From: Paenibacillus xylanexedens
GTDB taxonomy: Bacteria > Bacillota > Bacilli > Paenibacillales > Paenibacillaceae
Assembly (NCBI RefSeq): GCF_017874615.1
Contig: NZ_JAGIKV010000003.1
Span: 186,001-250,000, forward strand
Direction of reading: 5' to 3'
DNA length: 64,000 nucleotides
A program made the position numbers and the translations under genes. The notes under the pieces were generated by a model. That model saw only the letters and a program-made list of their open reading frames with translations, was not told where the DNA came from and searched no databases. This document shows positions 1 through 8,076 of this stretch, piece by piece. Position 1 is the stretch's first letter, and each line of letters begins with the position of its first letter.

Positions 1-1937
1 TTACACGACTCCGGTTTGCCTTGTACGATGAGAGTAAAGTGGATACTGAAAGTCTGGATCAGAATGATCTGGTTAAAGGACAGTTCTCTTCCCAAGGACA
101 ATTCCAGGTCGTTATTGGGCCTGGTCTGGTGGATAAAGTCTATGATGAGATGATTCAGATTACCGGGGGAGATCGTTCTTCCAAAGATGATGTGAAGGCG
201 GTTGCTGGTAAAAAGCAAAATCCAATCCAGCGAGCGATTAAAACACTCTCGGATATTTTCATTCCGATCTTGCCTGCAATCATTACGGCAGGTCTTTTGC
301 TCGGAATTAACAATATTCTGACAGGTCCAGGCATTTTCTTTGATGGAAAATCACTGGTGGATGTTTATCCAGCCTGGAAGGATCTTGCTTCCATTATTAA
401 TACGATCGCAAGTACAGCCTTCACGTTCCTGCCGGCTCTAATTGGTTGGGCCGCTGTAAAAAGGTTCGGCGGCAGTCCGCTGCTCGGGATCGTGCTGGGT
501 CTCATTCTGGTACATCCCGATCTGCTGAGTGCCTATGGTTACGCTGATGCTGTGAATAATGGCACGGTGCCAACATGGAATCTGTTCGGTTGGGAGATTG
601 AGAAGATCGGTTATCAAGGGCAGGTTCTGCCAGTACTGGTATCGGCCTATCTGCTTGCAAAGATGGAAATTTTCCTGAATAAAAGGGTACATGATTCGAT
701 CAAACTGCTGGTTGTTGCACCAGTTACCTTGCTGATTACGGGATTCCTGGCATTTACGATTATTGGACCGGTTACATTTGCTATTGCAAATGCAATTACA
801 TCTGGCTTGATCTATGTATACGATTCATACGCGGCGCTGGGTGGTCTGATCTACGGTGGTCTCTACGCTTTGCTCGTTATCACCGGTATGCATCACACGT
901 TCCTCGCGGTGGATGTTCAGCTCATTGGTAGTCAGGGCGGTACGTTCCTGTGGCCGATGCTGGCATTGTCCAATATCGCACAGGGTTCAGCAGCACTTGC
1001 GATGATGCTTGTCCTGCGTGAGAAGAAAATGAGAGGACTTGCGGCAACGTCTTCGGTATCGGCCTTCCTCGGGGTAACTGAGCCGGCGATCTTCGGAGTG
1101 AATATCCGTTACCGTTATCCGTTTATCTTTGGTATGGTCGGTTCCGCGATTGGTGGTGTGTTGCTGACGATGAATAATGTTCAGGCAACCTCCATCGGTG
1201 TAGGTGGCGTACCGGGGTTCCTGTCGATTTTCCCTAACAAATGGGGCGTCTTTTTCATCGGCATGGCGATTGTCCTTGTTGTACCATTTGTACTGACCGT
1301 CCTTTTTGGCAGAGCCAAACTGAGAAAAGAAGATCGTAGTGCAAGCAATGAAACCGTTAATGAGCCTAAAGCGGCTACATCGCAGTCTGCTTCGGGTGTT
1401 ACCTCTTCAACTGCAAAAACAGATCCAAACCAGCGCACACGTAGTGCAGCTCAAGTAGGGGACGAAGCAGTGAATACACTGGAAATCATGGCGCCTTTAA
1501 CAGGCCAGGCCGTGTCACTGGAGCAAGTACCTGATCCGGCTTTTGCCGAGAAACAGATGGGTGAAGGTGTAGCGATTGAACCTTCCGGCAACGTTGTTGT
1601 GGCTCCGTTTGATGCTCAGGTGGCTCATGTGATCAAAAGTAAACATGCGGTGATTCTTGAACACGCGAGTGGATTACAAGTTCTGATTCATGTCGGGATT
1701 AATACAGTATCCCTCAAGGGTGAAGGCTTCAACATGCACGTGGAAGCTGGCGAGCATGTAAAGGCTGGACAAAAGCTGTTGGAGTTTGATCGTAAGGTAA
1801 TTGAAGATGCGGGATACCCGCTGATTACACCGATTATCATTCCAGATGGTCAAGATATGGTTGAACGGGTGGAAGTCACGACAGGTGATGTTACATCTAA
1901 TCAAAATGGTGTGTTGAAGGTTCATCTGAAAGGTTAA
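1..1937 (+). CDS. treP: PTS trehalose-type EIIBCA permease, 5'-truncated by window edge
   Basis: This is a phosphotransferase permease that takes up and phosphorylates a disaccharide, most likely trehalose. The frame is open from base 3 and begins with T-R-L-R-F, the residues that directly follow the phospho-cysteine of EIIB domains, so the active Cys lies just outside the window. EIIC follows with about ten membrane segments and the G-V-T-E-P substrate-site motif. A Ser/Thr/Ala/Gln-rich linker then leads to a C-terminal EIIA(Glc) domain. That domain has two histidines in E-H-A-S-G and L-I-H-V-G-I; the second is the expected phospho-His. The order B-C-A in one chain means no separate EIIA is needed. 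EIIC wording (F-L-P-A-L-I-G-W, P-T-W-N-L-F-G) is closest in memory to TreP/TreB, with sucrose permeases the alternative. Starting at the TTG at 21 would be an artefact of truncation. Confidence 0.85.
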   Translation, partial: TRLRFALYDESKVDTESLDQNDLVKGQFSSQGQFQVVIGPGLVDKVYDEMIQITGGDRSSKDDVKAVAGKKQNPIQRAIKTLSDIFIPILPAIITAGLLLGINNILTGPGIFFDGKSLVDVYPAWKDLASIINTIASTAFTFLPALIGWAAVKRFGGSPLLGIVLGLILVHPDLLSAYGYADAVNNGTVPTWNLFGWEIEKIGYQGQVLPVLVSAYLLAKMEIFLNKRVHDSIKLLVVAPVTLLITGFLAFTIIGPVTFAIANAITSGLIYVYDSYAALGGLIYGGLYALLVITGMHHTFLAVDVQLIGSQGGTFLWPMLALSNIAQGSAALAMMLVLREKKMRGLAATSSVSAFLGVTEPAIFGVNIRYRYPFIFGMVGSAIGGVLLTMNNVQATSIGVGGVPGFLSIFPNKWGVFFIGMAIVLVVPFVLTVLFGRAKLRKEDRSASNETVNEPKAATSQSASGVTSSTAKTDPNQRTRSAAQVGDEAVNTLEIMAPLTGQAVSLEQVPDPAFAEKQMGEGVAIEPSGNVVVAPFDAQVAHVIKSKHAVILEHASGLQVLIHVGINTVSLKGEGFNMHVEAGEHVKAGQKLLEFDRKVIEDAGYPLITPIIIPDGQDMVERVEVTTGDVTSNQNGVLKVHLKG

Positions 1938-1956
1938 TTGAATACAACAACAAGAA

Positions 1957-1984
1957 GGGGCTGCGTGATGTGCAGCTCCTTTTT
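1957..1984 (+). terminator. Rho-independent terminator after PTS gene
   Basis: The arms GGGGCTGC and GCAGCTCC (one G-T pair) are separated by a 7-base loop and followed by TTTTT. It lies 20 bases after the PTS stop codon. Confidence 0.8.
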
Positions 1985-2165
1985 GCTGTATGATCGTTAT
2001 TTTCATGACGATCATGGTAAACTGTATATAAAATGGAAGAATCACATTTTTAAAATAATGGTGGTTGGAAAGGTTCTTCTGACAAAGCAAGCTTCAGGCA
2101 TGTTCGAGTCGTGGCGTTCATATGGTGGAGAAAGAGTTCCTAGTCAATCGATGAGGAGGAGAGCC

Positions 2166-3014
2166 ATGACACGTATTGCCGTGATGGTCATTCATGGGCT
2201 GGGTATGCGGAAGGATGGGTACGCGGACAAGTTGATTGCTTGTTTGCATAAGGAATTGGACAAGGTAATGGTCTTGCCTGGAGCCTCCAAACAGATGCTG
2301 GATATCGAACCTGTATATTGGGCGGATGTATTTGAGGAGCGGGAAGAGGCTCTCTTTCAACAGCTCGTCAGCTCTCCGGGATTGAACTTTCAGGCGTTGC
2401 GCCGATTTGTCATCCATTACCTGGCTGATGCGGTTGCTTATCAACCGGTGGAAAATCAAGGCCATAACTACGATGCCGTACATCGAACGTTGAATCAGGC
2501 GATGCATACCCTTTCACAGCGCAATGGACCGGAAGCTCCGCTCTGTGTGGTTGCCCATAGTTTGGGTGCCGTAATCGCCAGTAACTTCTTCTACGATCTG
2601 CAATATCCGTCCAGTCGTATTCCGGAGGTTGTGGATGTGAACTCGGCTCTGGAGCGGGGGGACACGCTGACCAATTTTTACTCGTTTGGTACAACCCTGC
2701 CCTTATGGAGTTTGCGTTATCATGACTTCAGTTGCCCAATTCAGGTGCCCTCTTCCCATGTGAATCAGTATTATGCTGGGCTGGAAGGGGAGTGGGTGAA
2801 CTTCTACGATCGGGATGATATTCTGGGTTATCCATTACGCCCCATTGATCCCGCTTATGAGAAAGCGGTCAAAGAAGACATTGAAGTGAACTCTGGCGGC
2901 GTGGCTATGAGTTGGAATCCGCTAAGTCATGGGGGGTATTTTTCCAATCGAAATATGAATCGGAGAATTGCTCAGGGGCTGGCTCGAACCTGGACCTGGA
3001 TAAATCGCTCATAA
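2166..3014 (+). CDS. Alpha/beta hydrolase, lipase-like
   Basis: A cytoplasmic serine hydrolase of 282 residues; the substrate is unknown. An H-G-L-G oxyanion-type motif appears near residue 12, and the nucleophile elbow A-H-S-L-G-A places the Ser at residue 132. No signal peptide or membrane segment is visible. The frame is open back to the PTS stop, but the start at 2166 is preferred because AGGAGG at 2154-2159 sits about 7 bases upstream and the protein then begins directly with the first beta strand (T-R-I-A-V-M-V-I-H-G). The longer reading passes through the PTS terminator and looks non-coding. It is a single gene between a terminator and a palindromic repeat, so context gives no substrate clue. 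Confidence 0.75.
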   Translation: MTRIAVMVIHGLGMRKDGYADKLIACLHKELDKVMVLPGASKQMLDIEPVYWADVFEEREEALFQQLVSSPGLNFQALRRFVIHYLADAVAYQPVENQGHNYDAVHRTLNQAMHTLSQRNGPEAPLCVVAHSLGAVIASNFFYDLQYPSSRIPEVVDVNSALERGDTLTNFYSFGTTLPLWSLRYHDFSCPIQVPSSHVNQYYAGLEGEWVNFYDRDDILGYPLRPIDPAYEKAVKEDIEVNSGGVAMSWNPLSHGGYFSNRNMNRRIAQGLARTWTWINRS

Positions 3015-3024
3015 TTAAGAGGTA

Positions 3025-3130
3025 GTTCAAAAAGTCCGCTTTTGATTACGAAGGGTGCTTAATGGCATCATCAGCATCGAATATGGAATTCATCCCATCT
3101 TCTTGGTACTGAAAACCGGTCTTTTTGAAC
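3025..3130. repeat. Dispersed palindromic intergenic repeat, full-length copy
   Basis: This 106-base element is bounded by GTTCAAAAAGTCC on the left and GGTCTTTTTGAAC on the right, which are inverted copies of each other. Shorter relatives are at 7194-7238 (opposite orientation) and 14321-14346 (left arm only). It contains no ORF and may fold into a long hairpin. Confidence 0.7.
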
Positions 3131-3168
3131 ATGTATTGTAAGTGTATTGAAATTAGGAGGGAATATGT

Positions 3169-3432
3169 ATGGAATGCAGGACAGGCTGTGCCGCATGTTG
3201 TATCGCGATCTCCATATCATCACCGATACCGGGCATGGCTCATGGCAAGCCGGCAGGTGTACGTTGTGTGCAGCTTACGGATGATAATCGCTGCGGAATT
3301 TTTGGCCAAAAAGATCGTCCTGCGGTATGCAGTGGATTGCAAGCTGAGGAAGAGATGTGTGGTAGCACCGATCAGGAAGCATTTGATATTCTAACCTGGT
3401 TGGAGCAAGAAACTGCACCAAAGGTAATATGA
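3169..3432 (+). CDS. YkgJ-family cysteine-cluster protein
   Basis: A small 87-residue protein of the YkgJ/UPF0153 zinc- or iron-binding cysteine-cluster family. Cysteines are concentrated at the N terminus (M-E-C-R-T-G-C-A-A-C-C) and recur at R-C, R-C-G, V-C-S-G and M-C-G, the spacing typical of the family, which is usually described as a putative Fe-S or zinc protein of unknown role. The start at 3169 has AGGAGG at 3155-3160, eight bases upstream. An overlapping ORF in another frame (3125-3394) lacks a family match and is a shadow. It follows a palindromic repeat and precedes a tiny membrane protein. Confidence 0.8.
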   Translation: MECRTGCAACCIAISISSPIPGMAHGKPAGVRCVQLTDDNRCGIFGQKDRPAVCSGLQAEEEMCGSTDQEAFDILTWLEQETAPKVI

Positions 3433-3511
3433 GAGTGGGTTGTTTTAATGAATTGGGATAATTATACTTAATATGGAAGAAGGTTGATCAGAGAGAGGAG
3501 ACGCGAATAGA

Positions 3512-3715
3512 ATGGGGCTTGTTAAACGTTTTGTATTGGTTGTTGTGAATATGATCGGAGAGTTATGGATGGGATTTTATCGACGTAACTCCGATTATTA
3601 TGACCATCAGACTTCGGAGTCCAAAAGTAAGATTGGCTATTATGCATTTATTATAGGGGCAACAGTGGTTACGGTGGGCATTGTAGGATGGATGTACAAC
3701 CGAATTTATTCATAA
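3512..3715 (+). CDS. Small membrane protein, unknown function
   Basis: A 67-residue protein with a hydrophobic N-terminal segment (about residues 5-22), a polar middle rich in Asp, Tyr, Ser and Lys (25-42), and a second hydrophobic segment (43-62). That suggests a two-pass or hairpin membrane protein. A GAGAGGAG ribosome site lies about 11 bases before the ATG, and a terminator follows the stop. I do not recognise the family. A real gene is likely because of its start signal, hydropathy layout and independent terminator. Confidence 0.55.
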   Translation: MGLVKRFVLVVVNMIGELWMGFYRRNSDYYDHQTSESKSKIGYYAFIIGATVVTVGIVGWMYNRIYS

Positions 3716-3777
3716 TTAGTCATTATGCTTAAAATTGAATGAGGCAAAATGCTGAAGTAGAGTCTGTACAAATATAA

Positions 3778-3819
3778 GAGAGTATCCGCAGGGTGTGACA
3801 TCAAATGGATACTCTCTTT
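3778..3819 (+). terminator. Terminator after small membrane protein
   Basis: Perfect 10-base arms GAGAGTATCC and GGATACTCTC with a loop of about 19 bases and a short T run. Confidence 0.55.
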
Positions 3820-3843
3820 GGCATGGGATCAGACAAAATATGA

Positions 3844-3981
3844 TCATTGAAGATAGGGCTTAGCTTTCTTTTCTTTCAACATATGTACAAGAATCATCTT
3901 CAGTACAGAAGAGAAGATGAAGAAAATAAATAGAATCCGAAACAATTGATACCCGGATACAACCGAAAGATCGGCATTCAC
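3844..3981 (-). pseudogene. 3' remnant of a membrane transporter gene (AbrB-like?)
   Basis: A 45-codon open stretch runs from a GTG at 3981 to TGA at 3844. It reads as a C-terminal membrane tail: polar start, then G-Y-Q-L-F-R-I-L-F-I-F-F-I-F, then a Lys-rich end. The G-Y-Q-L-F-R-I-L-F-I wording recalls the last helix of AbrB-family (COG3180) transporters, but that is from memory. No ribosome site precedes it and a stop lies immediately upstream in frame, so it appears to be a leftover 3' fragment rather than a working gene. Confidence 0.4.
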
Positions 3982-4026
3982 TCATGGGCCATGATACTCA
4001 TCTGATCCATCCGTTTAGCCTACCGG

Positions 4027-5337
4027 TTAAGATCCTGCTAGAGCCGTAGCGGAAGGTTTGGGTTCTCTGAACATTACAAAGTACATCAACGATGAAATAA
4101 CATATAGACAGCCTGTGATGCTGAAAGTGATCGCATAACCCCAATACGTTCCGTATGTAGTGACCAGATAGGATTGAACAGGTCCCATGGTAGCCCAACC
4201 GATCATGAACGAGGTCTGCATCAGTGAATTGGCAATGCCGCGGCGTTTGTCCGAGATCCGATCCACCAGTATCGCTGAATGAATGGGATTGGCTGCGTTC
4301 ATCAATGCTTGTCTGAATAAGAAACTGAGCGAAGCGATGAACAACAGATTGGTGAAGCCTGTTAATAGAAGGAAGGGTAGCGACATGACCTGGAAAATGA
4401 CAACGGCTCTTACGCTTCCGACCTTTGCCGCCAGGGTAGGACCAATCAGCATGGATACAATCGTCATAATCTGACCAAGTGCAATCAGTAAGCTCATGCC
4501 GCTCAGAGAAACCGAGAACCGATTGGTGAAATACAGATTCAGATACGGTACAACCAGTCCAGAACCTAATCCAATTAACAACTGAGTCACTATAAACTGA
4601 CCAATCAGTCGGGAATCTTTTTTCTTCGTGATCGAATCGTCCGTGCTTGGGGTATTCGTTGAACTTTCTTTTAGATCCGCATTGGGTTGAAGAACGGGTT
4701 GCGCCGGAATTGTTGTCTGCGGAGCAGCCTTGCCTTCGGTTACAAATAACAGTGGAATAAACGCAGCCAGTGTTGCTGCACCACCGACAAATAAAACCGT
4801 CTGCAATCCGGTCACTTTGGCGAGTCCTGCCGTATGTAACAAATCTGCGAATACGCCGCCACCCAGGCTACCAAGCACCTGGGAAGCCAGCACAAGGGAT
4901 GAATAATAACTGAACATTTTCAGCCGCTGGCTTTTCTTGACGTTTTCCGCCAGATAAGGAATGGCCAGTACTTGGAATACCCCAGCGAAAAGGCCAGAGA
5001 ATACCGAGAACCAGATCAGTCCTGTAGCCGAATAATCGAAGGAGCGTCCGATCAGAAAGATTCCGCTGAATAACGCCCCTGTAATGAGTAATCGCTTGCG
5101 GCTGAACAGATCACCGCATAGACCGATAGGAACAAACATAATGGCTGTTGCGAGTGATTGAATACTTACAATCTGGCCGTTCATTGTATCATTATAGCCC
5201 AGACCCTGAATGTACAGATTGTACAAGACAGAGAACATGCCATTTCCGATCTGATACAGAATGCTAGCCAGGAAAAACAGTTGAATATTGCGGGACCAGC
5301 CGCGAATTTCATCATTAATATGTTGTAAAACTCTCAA
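4027..5337 (-). CDS. MFS transporter
   Basis: A 436-residue, 12-helix major facilitator transporter. The loop after helix 2 carries the MFS signature in the form G-D-L-F-S-R-K-R, and the two halves are split by a polar central loop (about residues 205-245) rich in Pro, Gln, Ser and Thr. The start is a TTG at 5337, with GGGGGGA about six bases upstream. It lies 77 bases downstream of the O-methyltransferase gene on the same strand, so the two may be co-transcribed under the divergent LysR regulator. The substrate cannot be read from sequence; export of a small molecule is a guess from context. Confidence 0.8.
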   Translation of the reverse strand: MRVLQHINDEIRGWSRNIQLFFLASILYQIGNGMFSVLYNLYIQGLGYNDTMNGQIVSIQSLATAIMFVPIGLCGDLFSRKRLLITGALFSGIFLIGRSFDYSATGLIWFSVFSGLFAGVFQVLAIPYLAENVKKSQRLKMFSYYSSLVLASQVLGSLGGGVFADLLHTAGLAKVTGLQTVLFVGGAATLAAFIPLLFVTEGKAAPQTTIPAQPVLQPNADLKESSTNTPSTDDSITKKKDSRLIGQFIVTQLLIGLGSGLVVPYLNLYFTNRFSVSLSGMSLLIALGQIMTIVSMLIGPTLAAKVGSVRAVVIFQVMSLPFLLLTGFTNLLFIASLSFLFRQALMNAANPIHSAILVDRISDKRRGIANSLMQTSFMIGWATMGPVQSYLVTTYGTYWGYAITFSITGCLYVISSLMYFVMFREPKPSATALAGS

Positions 5338-5414
5338 GTGGTTCCCCCCAGTCTGCCTGTGCAGTGATTCCAGTTTAACAGGAAAGGGGAATTTGCGGAA
5401 GAATTGACCACTGT

Positions 5415-6125
5415 TTATTTTGGTTCAGGGGCATCAATTACACGAGCAATGACGAATCCATCGTAACCTTTGCTACCCACGGTTTGCAGTGCTGTAGCTT
5501 CAAGCCGAGGGTGATCCGCGATCAACTGCAGGAATGATCGAACGCCTTGAACTCTGGGGTCTGTGCTGTCTGTGCGGATCACTTCACCGTCCCTGACGAT
5601 ATTATCACCAATAATAAGACTCCCCGGCCGAGTCAGTCGCAGGGCCCATCTCAGATAATCGGGATTACTCGGTTTGTCAGCATCGATGAAGATCATATCA
5701 AATGGTTCCCTGTATTCTTCCTGAACATCGGGAAGAGTGGTTAGGGCAGGACCAACTCTCAGGTCAACCTTGTGCATCAGTCCTGCTCGTGTGAGATTGG
5801 CTCGGGCCAAGTCTGCATGGTGTGATTCCGATTCCAGTGAGACGATGCGTCCGTGTTCAGGCAGCGCTCTTGCCATCCAGATGGTACTGTATCCACCCAA
5901 TGTGCCGATTTCAAGTACACGAGATGCGCCTTGGATTTGCAGCAGGAGCTGAAGCAACTTTCCTTGATTAGGTGTTACGTCATGTGCAGGGAGTCCAGCT
6001 TCGGCATTGGTTTGCAGGGTTTGCTCCAGCAGGGAATCTGATGGAATCAGCAGATTATTCATGTAGTCGTCGACTTGGGTCCAGGTATGCTGTAGTTCGG
6101 TTGTATTTATATTTTTCATCTTCAC
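5415..6125 (-). CDS. SAM-dependent O-methyltransferase
   Basis: A class I methyltransferase of the caffeoyl-CoA O-methyltransferase/YrrM type, 236 residues. Motif I is V-L-E-I-G-T-L-G-G-Y-S-T near residue 75, which binds S-adenosylmethionine. The metal-site region F-I-D-A-D-K-P and the later G-D-N-I-V-R-D-G match catechol-type O-methyltransferases, which methylate hydroxyl groups using a divalent cation. The start is either GTG at 6125 or ATG two codons later; AGGAA upstream serves both. It is transcribed away from a LysR gene and followed by an MFS exporter, suggesting a regulator, modifying-enzyme and exporter unit for a phenolic or similar compound (inference). Confidence 0.8.
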   Translation of the reverse strand: MKMKNINTTELQHTWTQVDDYMNNLLIPSDSLLEQTLQTNAEAGLPAHDVTPNQGKLLQLLLQIQGASRVLEIGTLGGYSTIWMARALPEHGRIVSLESESHHADLARANLTRAGLMHKVDLRVGPALTTLPDVQEEYREPFDMIFIDADKPSNPDYLRWALRLTRPGSLIIGDNIVRDGEVIRTDSTDPRVQGVRSFLQLIADHPRLEATALQTVGSKGYDGFVIARVIDAPEPK

Positions 6126-6198
6126 ATGTTCCTTTCCTTGTTCCTTGTATTGGATTTCTTATTTCAACTATAAATGGAGTAGATATATAAATAAAATA

Positions 6199-6219
6199 TA
6201 TATTATGTATGATAATATA
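6199..6219. promoter_or_regulatory. LysR-type operator palindrome
   Basis: Perfect 8-base inverted arms TATATTAT and ATAATATA are separated by GTATG and contain the T-N11-A core. The site is in the 135-base space between the divergent O-methyltransferase and LysR genes, where such regulators normally bind. Confidence 0.6.
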
Positions 6220-6260
6220 ACTTTAGATTATGTAATTGACGTGAAAGAGGTGGTGTAAAC

Positions 6261-7157
6261 ATGAATCTGCATGGATTACGATTATTTCATGCCATCGTGA
6301 GATATGGCGGGGTCACTCGTGCCGCAGAGGAACTGAATATTAGTCAGCCCGCGGTATCTTCTCAGGTGAAGAAGTTTGAACGTGAATTGGGAATCCAGCT
6401 TTTTGTTTCGGAGGGAAGAAGACTGGTGCTTACGGATGCGGGGATACAGTTGACAGGTTATGCGGAACGTCTGTTCATGCTGGAGCAGGATGTCGAGAAT
6501 TTTGTGCAGGATTTTCGGGAGGGCAAGAAAGGACTGATCCGTCTTACGGCAACCTACTTGCCTTCGAATTTTCTGTTGCCTGGCTGGATTGCGCGGTTTA
6601 AGCAAATGCACGAGGATGTGGAGATTGTTGTGAGCACAACCAACACCCGGATGGCCTTTGACCAGTTGCTTCGTTATGAGGCAGAGATTGCAGTGTATGG
6701 TGGAAGTGGCATTACACATGCAGGTGTCCAATGGGATGAATTGTTTGACGATGAGATGTGGTTTGTTGTGCACCCTGACCATCCGTATGCGGGAAAAGAA
6801 ATCGAGCTGCATGAGATGATGGCAGAACCGTTCATCATGCGCGAAGAAGGCAGTGCCACGCGTGAGCGACTCGTATCCCTTTGCACAACAAATAACCTGG
6901 CCGCTCCCCGCATTGCGCTTCAGTTCAACGGGCTGAACGAAACGATTAGTGCGGTGAAGGCAGGTTATGGGGCCAACTTTATATCTTCTTTGGTTGTGAA
7001 CGAAGATGTGCAGCAAGGCAGGCTGGCACGAGTGTTTGTTCGAGGTGTACAGCTGAGAAATACGGTTGCCGTATGTACACGAGCAGGGGAAGTGTTGTCG
7101 CCTGCTGCGCAGCATCTGGTCAAGCTTATCCGCCAAGAAGCTGCTTTGATGAAATAA
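6261..7157 (+). CDS. LysR-family transcriptional regulator
   Basis: A 298-residue regulator. The N-terminal winged helix-turn-helix (residues 1-60, containing R-A-A-E-E-L-N-I-S-Q-P-A-V-S) binds DNA. The remainder is the two-lobed periplasmic-binding-like effector domain, with P-F-I-M-R-E-E-G-S in the usual position of the ligand cleft loop, similar to CysL/CbbR members. AGAGG precedes the ATG. It is divergent from an O-methyltransferase and MFS pair with a perfect palindrome between them, so it most likely controls those genes and itself. The effector is unknown. Confidence 0.88.
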   Translation: MNLHGLRLFHAIVRYGGVTRAAEELNISQPAVSSQVKKFERELGIQLFVSEGRRLVLTDAGIQLTGYAERLFMLEQDVENFVQDFREGKKGLIRLTATYLPSNFLLPGWIARFKQMHEDVEIVVSTTNTRMAFDQLLRYEAEIAVYGGSGITHAGVQWDELFDDEMWFVVHPDHPYAGKEIELHEMMAEPFIMREEGSATRERLVSLCTTNNLAAPRIALQFNGLNETISAVKAGYGANFISSLVVNEDVQQGRLARVFVRGVQLRNTVAVCTRAGEVLSPAAQHLVKLIRQEAALMK

Positions 7158-7193
7158 ATAGCGTGATTGTACTTAAAATAACTTAAGGTCCAT

Positions 7194-7238
7194 GTTCAAA
7201 AAGACCCGTTTTCAGTGCCCTATAGTGGACTTTTGAAC
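7194..7238. repeat. Dispersed palindromic repeat, internally deleted, inverted copy
   Basis: A 45-base relative of the 3025-3130 element. Its left arm GTTCAAAAAGACCCGTTTT is the reverse complement of that element's right arm with one change, and it ends in GGACTTTTGAAC. The inside is deleted. It lies between convergent genes and may also serve as a terminator hairpin. Confidence 0.6.
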
Positions 7239-7274
7239 AGCCTCTTAAAAATGAATAGGTTGCTTCTCCAACTA

Positions 7275-7991
7275 TTAACTTTCGCTTTGTTGTGAAGTTC
7301 CCCAAGCATGTAATCGGACGTATAGCGTTACGCCGCCAATGATCAGGACAGGAATCCAGACTGCGATCATGGGCTCGCGGCGGAATAACAATGCGGCTGC
7401 AATGACGCCGATCAAATAGATGACAACAGCACCTGCACGAAGGTAGGAGTCTGTGGACAAGGCTTTGGCTAACGATCGGATATTGGCATGTCGCAGCTTT
7501 TTGAGGATGCTTACAGTATCCTCAACCACAGCGGCCAAATTATTGGTGAGCACGGTTGTTGAGATGCCGGCAATTCCAATGCGGCGTGCCGCAGTTGTTT
7601 GCATCCCCATTGCAACGGCTAGAATGACAATTAACAGATAGGACAGTTGTTCTGAAAATGGACTAATCATGGCGATCGCGAACAGCAGCAGCAATATGCT
7701 TTCAACAGTTAATACGGCTGTGACCTTAGAAGACCAGCCATTTTTGGTCTGCACAGGTCCAACCATATGTGCTGCAATGGCATTGCCGGCAATAAAACCG
7801 ATGAGAGCAAGCAATGACCGCAGCACGACAAATTCCTGAGCACGGGCAATGGCAATACCGAGCAGTACAATATTTCCCGTCATATTGGCTGTGAGCACAT
7901 GCCCCAGTCCCAGATATCCGATTAGATCCACCATTCCGGCAGACATGCAGAGAAGCAACATGGCGTATTTTTGGAGGGTGCTTTGATTCAT
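7275..7991 (-). CDS. DUF1275 (YoaK-like) membrane protein
   Basis: A 238-residue integral membrane protein of the DUF1275/YoaK family, six or so helices, function unknown. The family signature near the N terminus is visible as G-M-V-D-L-I-G-Y-L-G-L-G-H-V-L-T-A-N-M-T-G-N. The ATG at 7991 is preferred over a longer reading because AAAGGACGG lies upstream and homologues begin close to this point. It is 85 bases downstream of an esterase gene on the same strand, so co-transcription is possible. Confidence 0.82.
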   Translation of the reverse strand: MNQSTLQKYAMLLLCMSAGMVDLIGYLGLGHVLTANMTGNIVLLGIAIARAQEFVVLRSLLALIGFIAGNAIAAHMVGPVQTKNGWSSKVTAVLTVESILLLLFAIAMISPFSEQLSYLLIVILAVAMGMQTTAARRIGIAGISTTVLTNNLAAVVEDTVSILKKLRHANIRSLAKALSTDSYLRAGAVVIYLIGVIAAALLFRREPMIAVWIPVLIIGGVTLYVRLHAWGTSQQSES

Positions 7992-8076
7992 CCTATCCGT
8001 CCTTTCAAAAAACGTAGCCCCTCCAGTATACAGCCATAACCCACGCTTCTTCAAAATGAAATTCATCGCGCAAGAC

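Noticed and set aside
1938-2165. N-terminal extension of the lipase-like gene
   Set aside because: Runs through the PTS terminator hairpin; the AGGAGG-linked ATG at 2166 starts directly with the fold's first strand.
6282-7136. Long antisense ORF opposite the LysR gene
   Set aside because: No ribosome site, no recognisable domain; it mirrors a well-supported LysR gene on the other strand.
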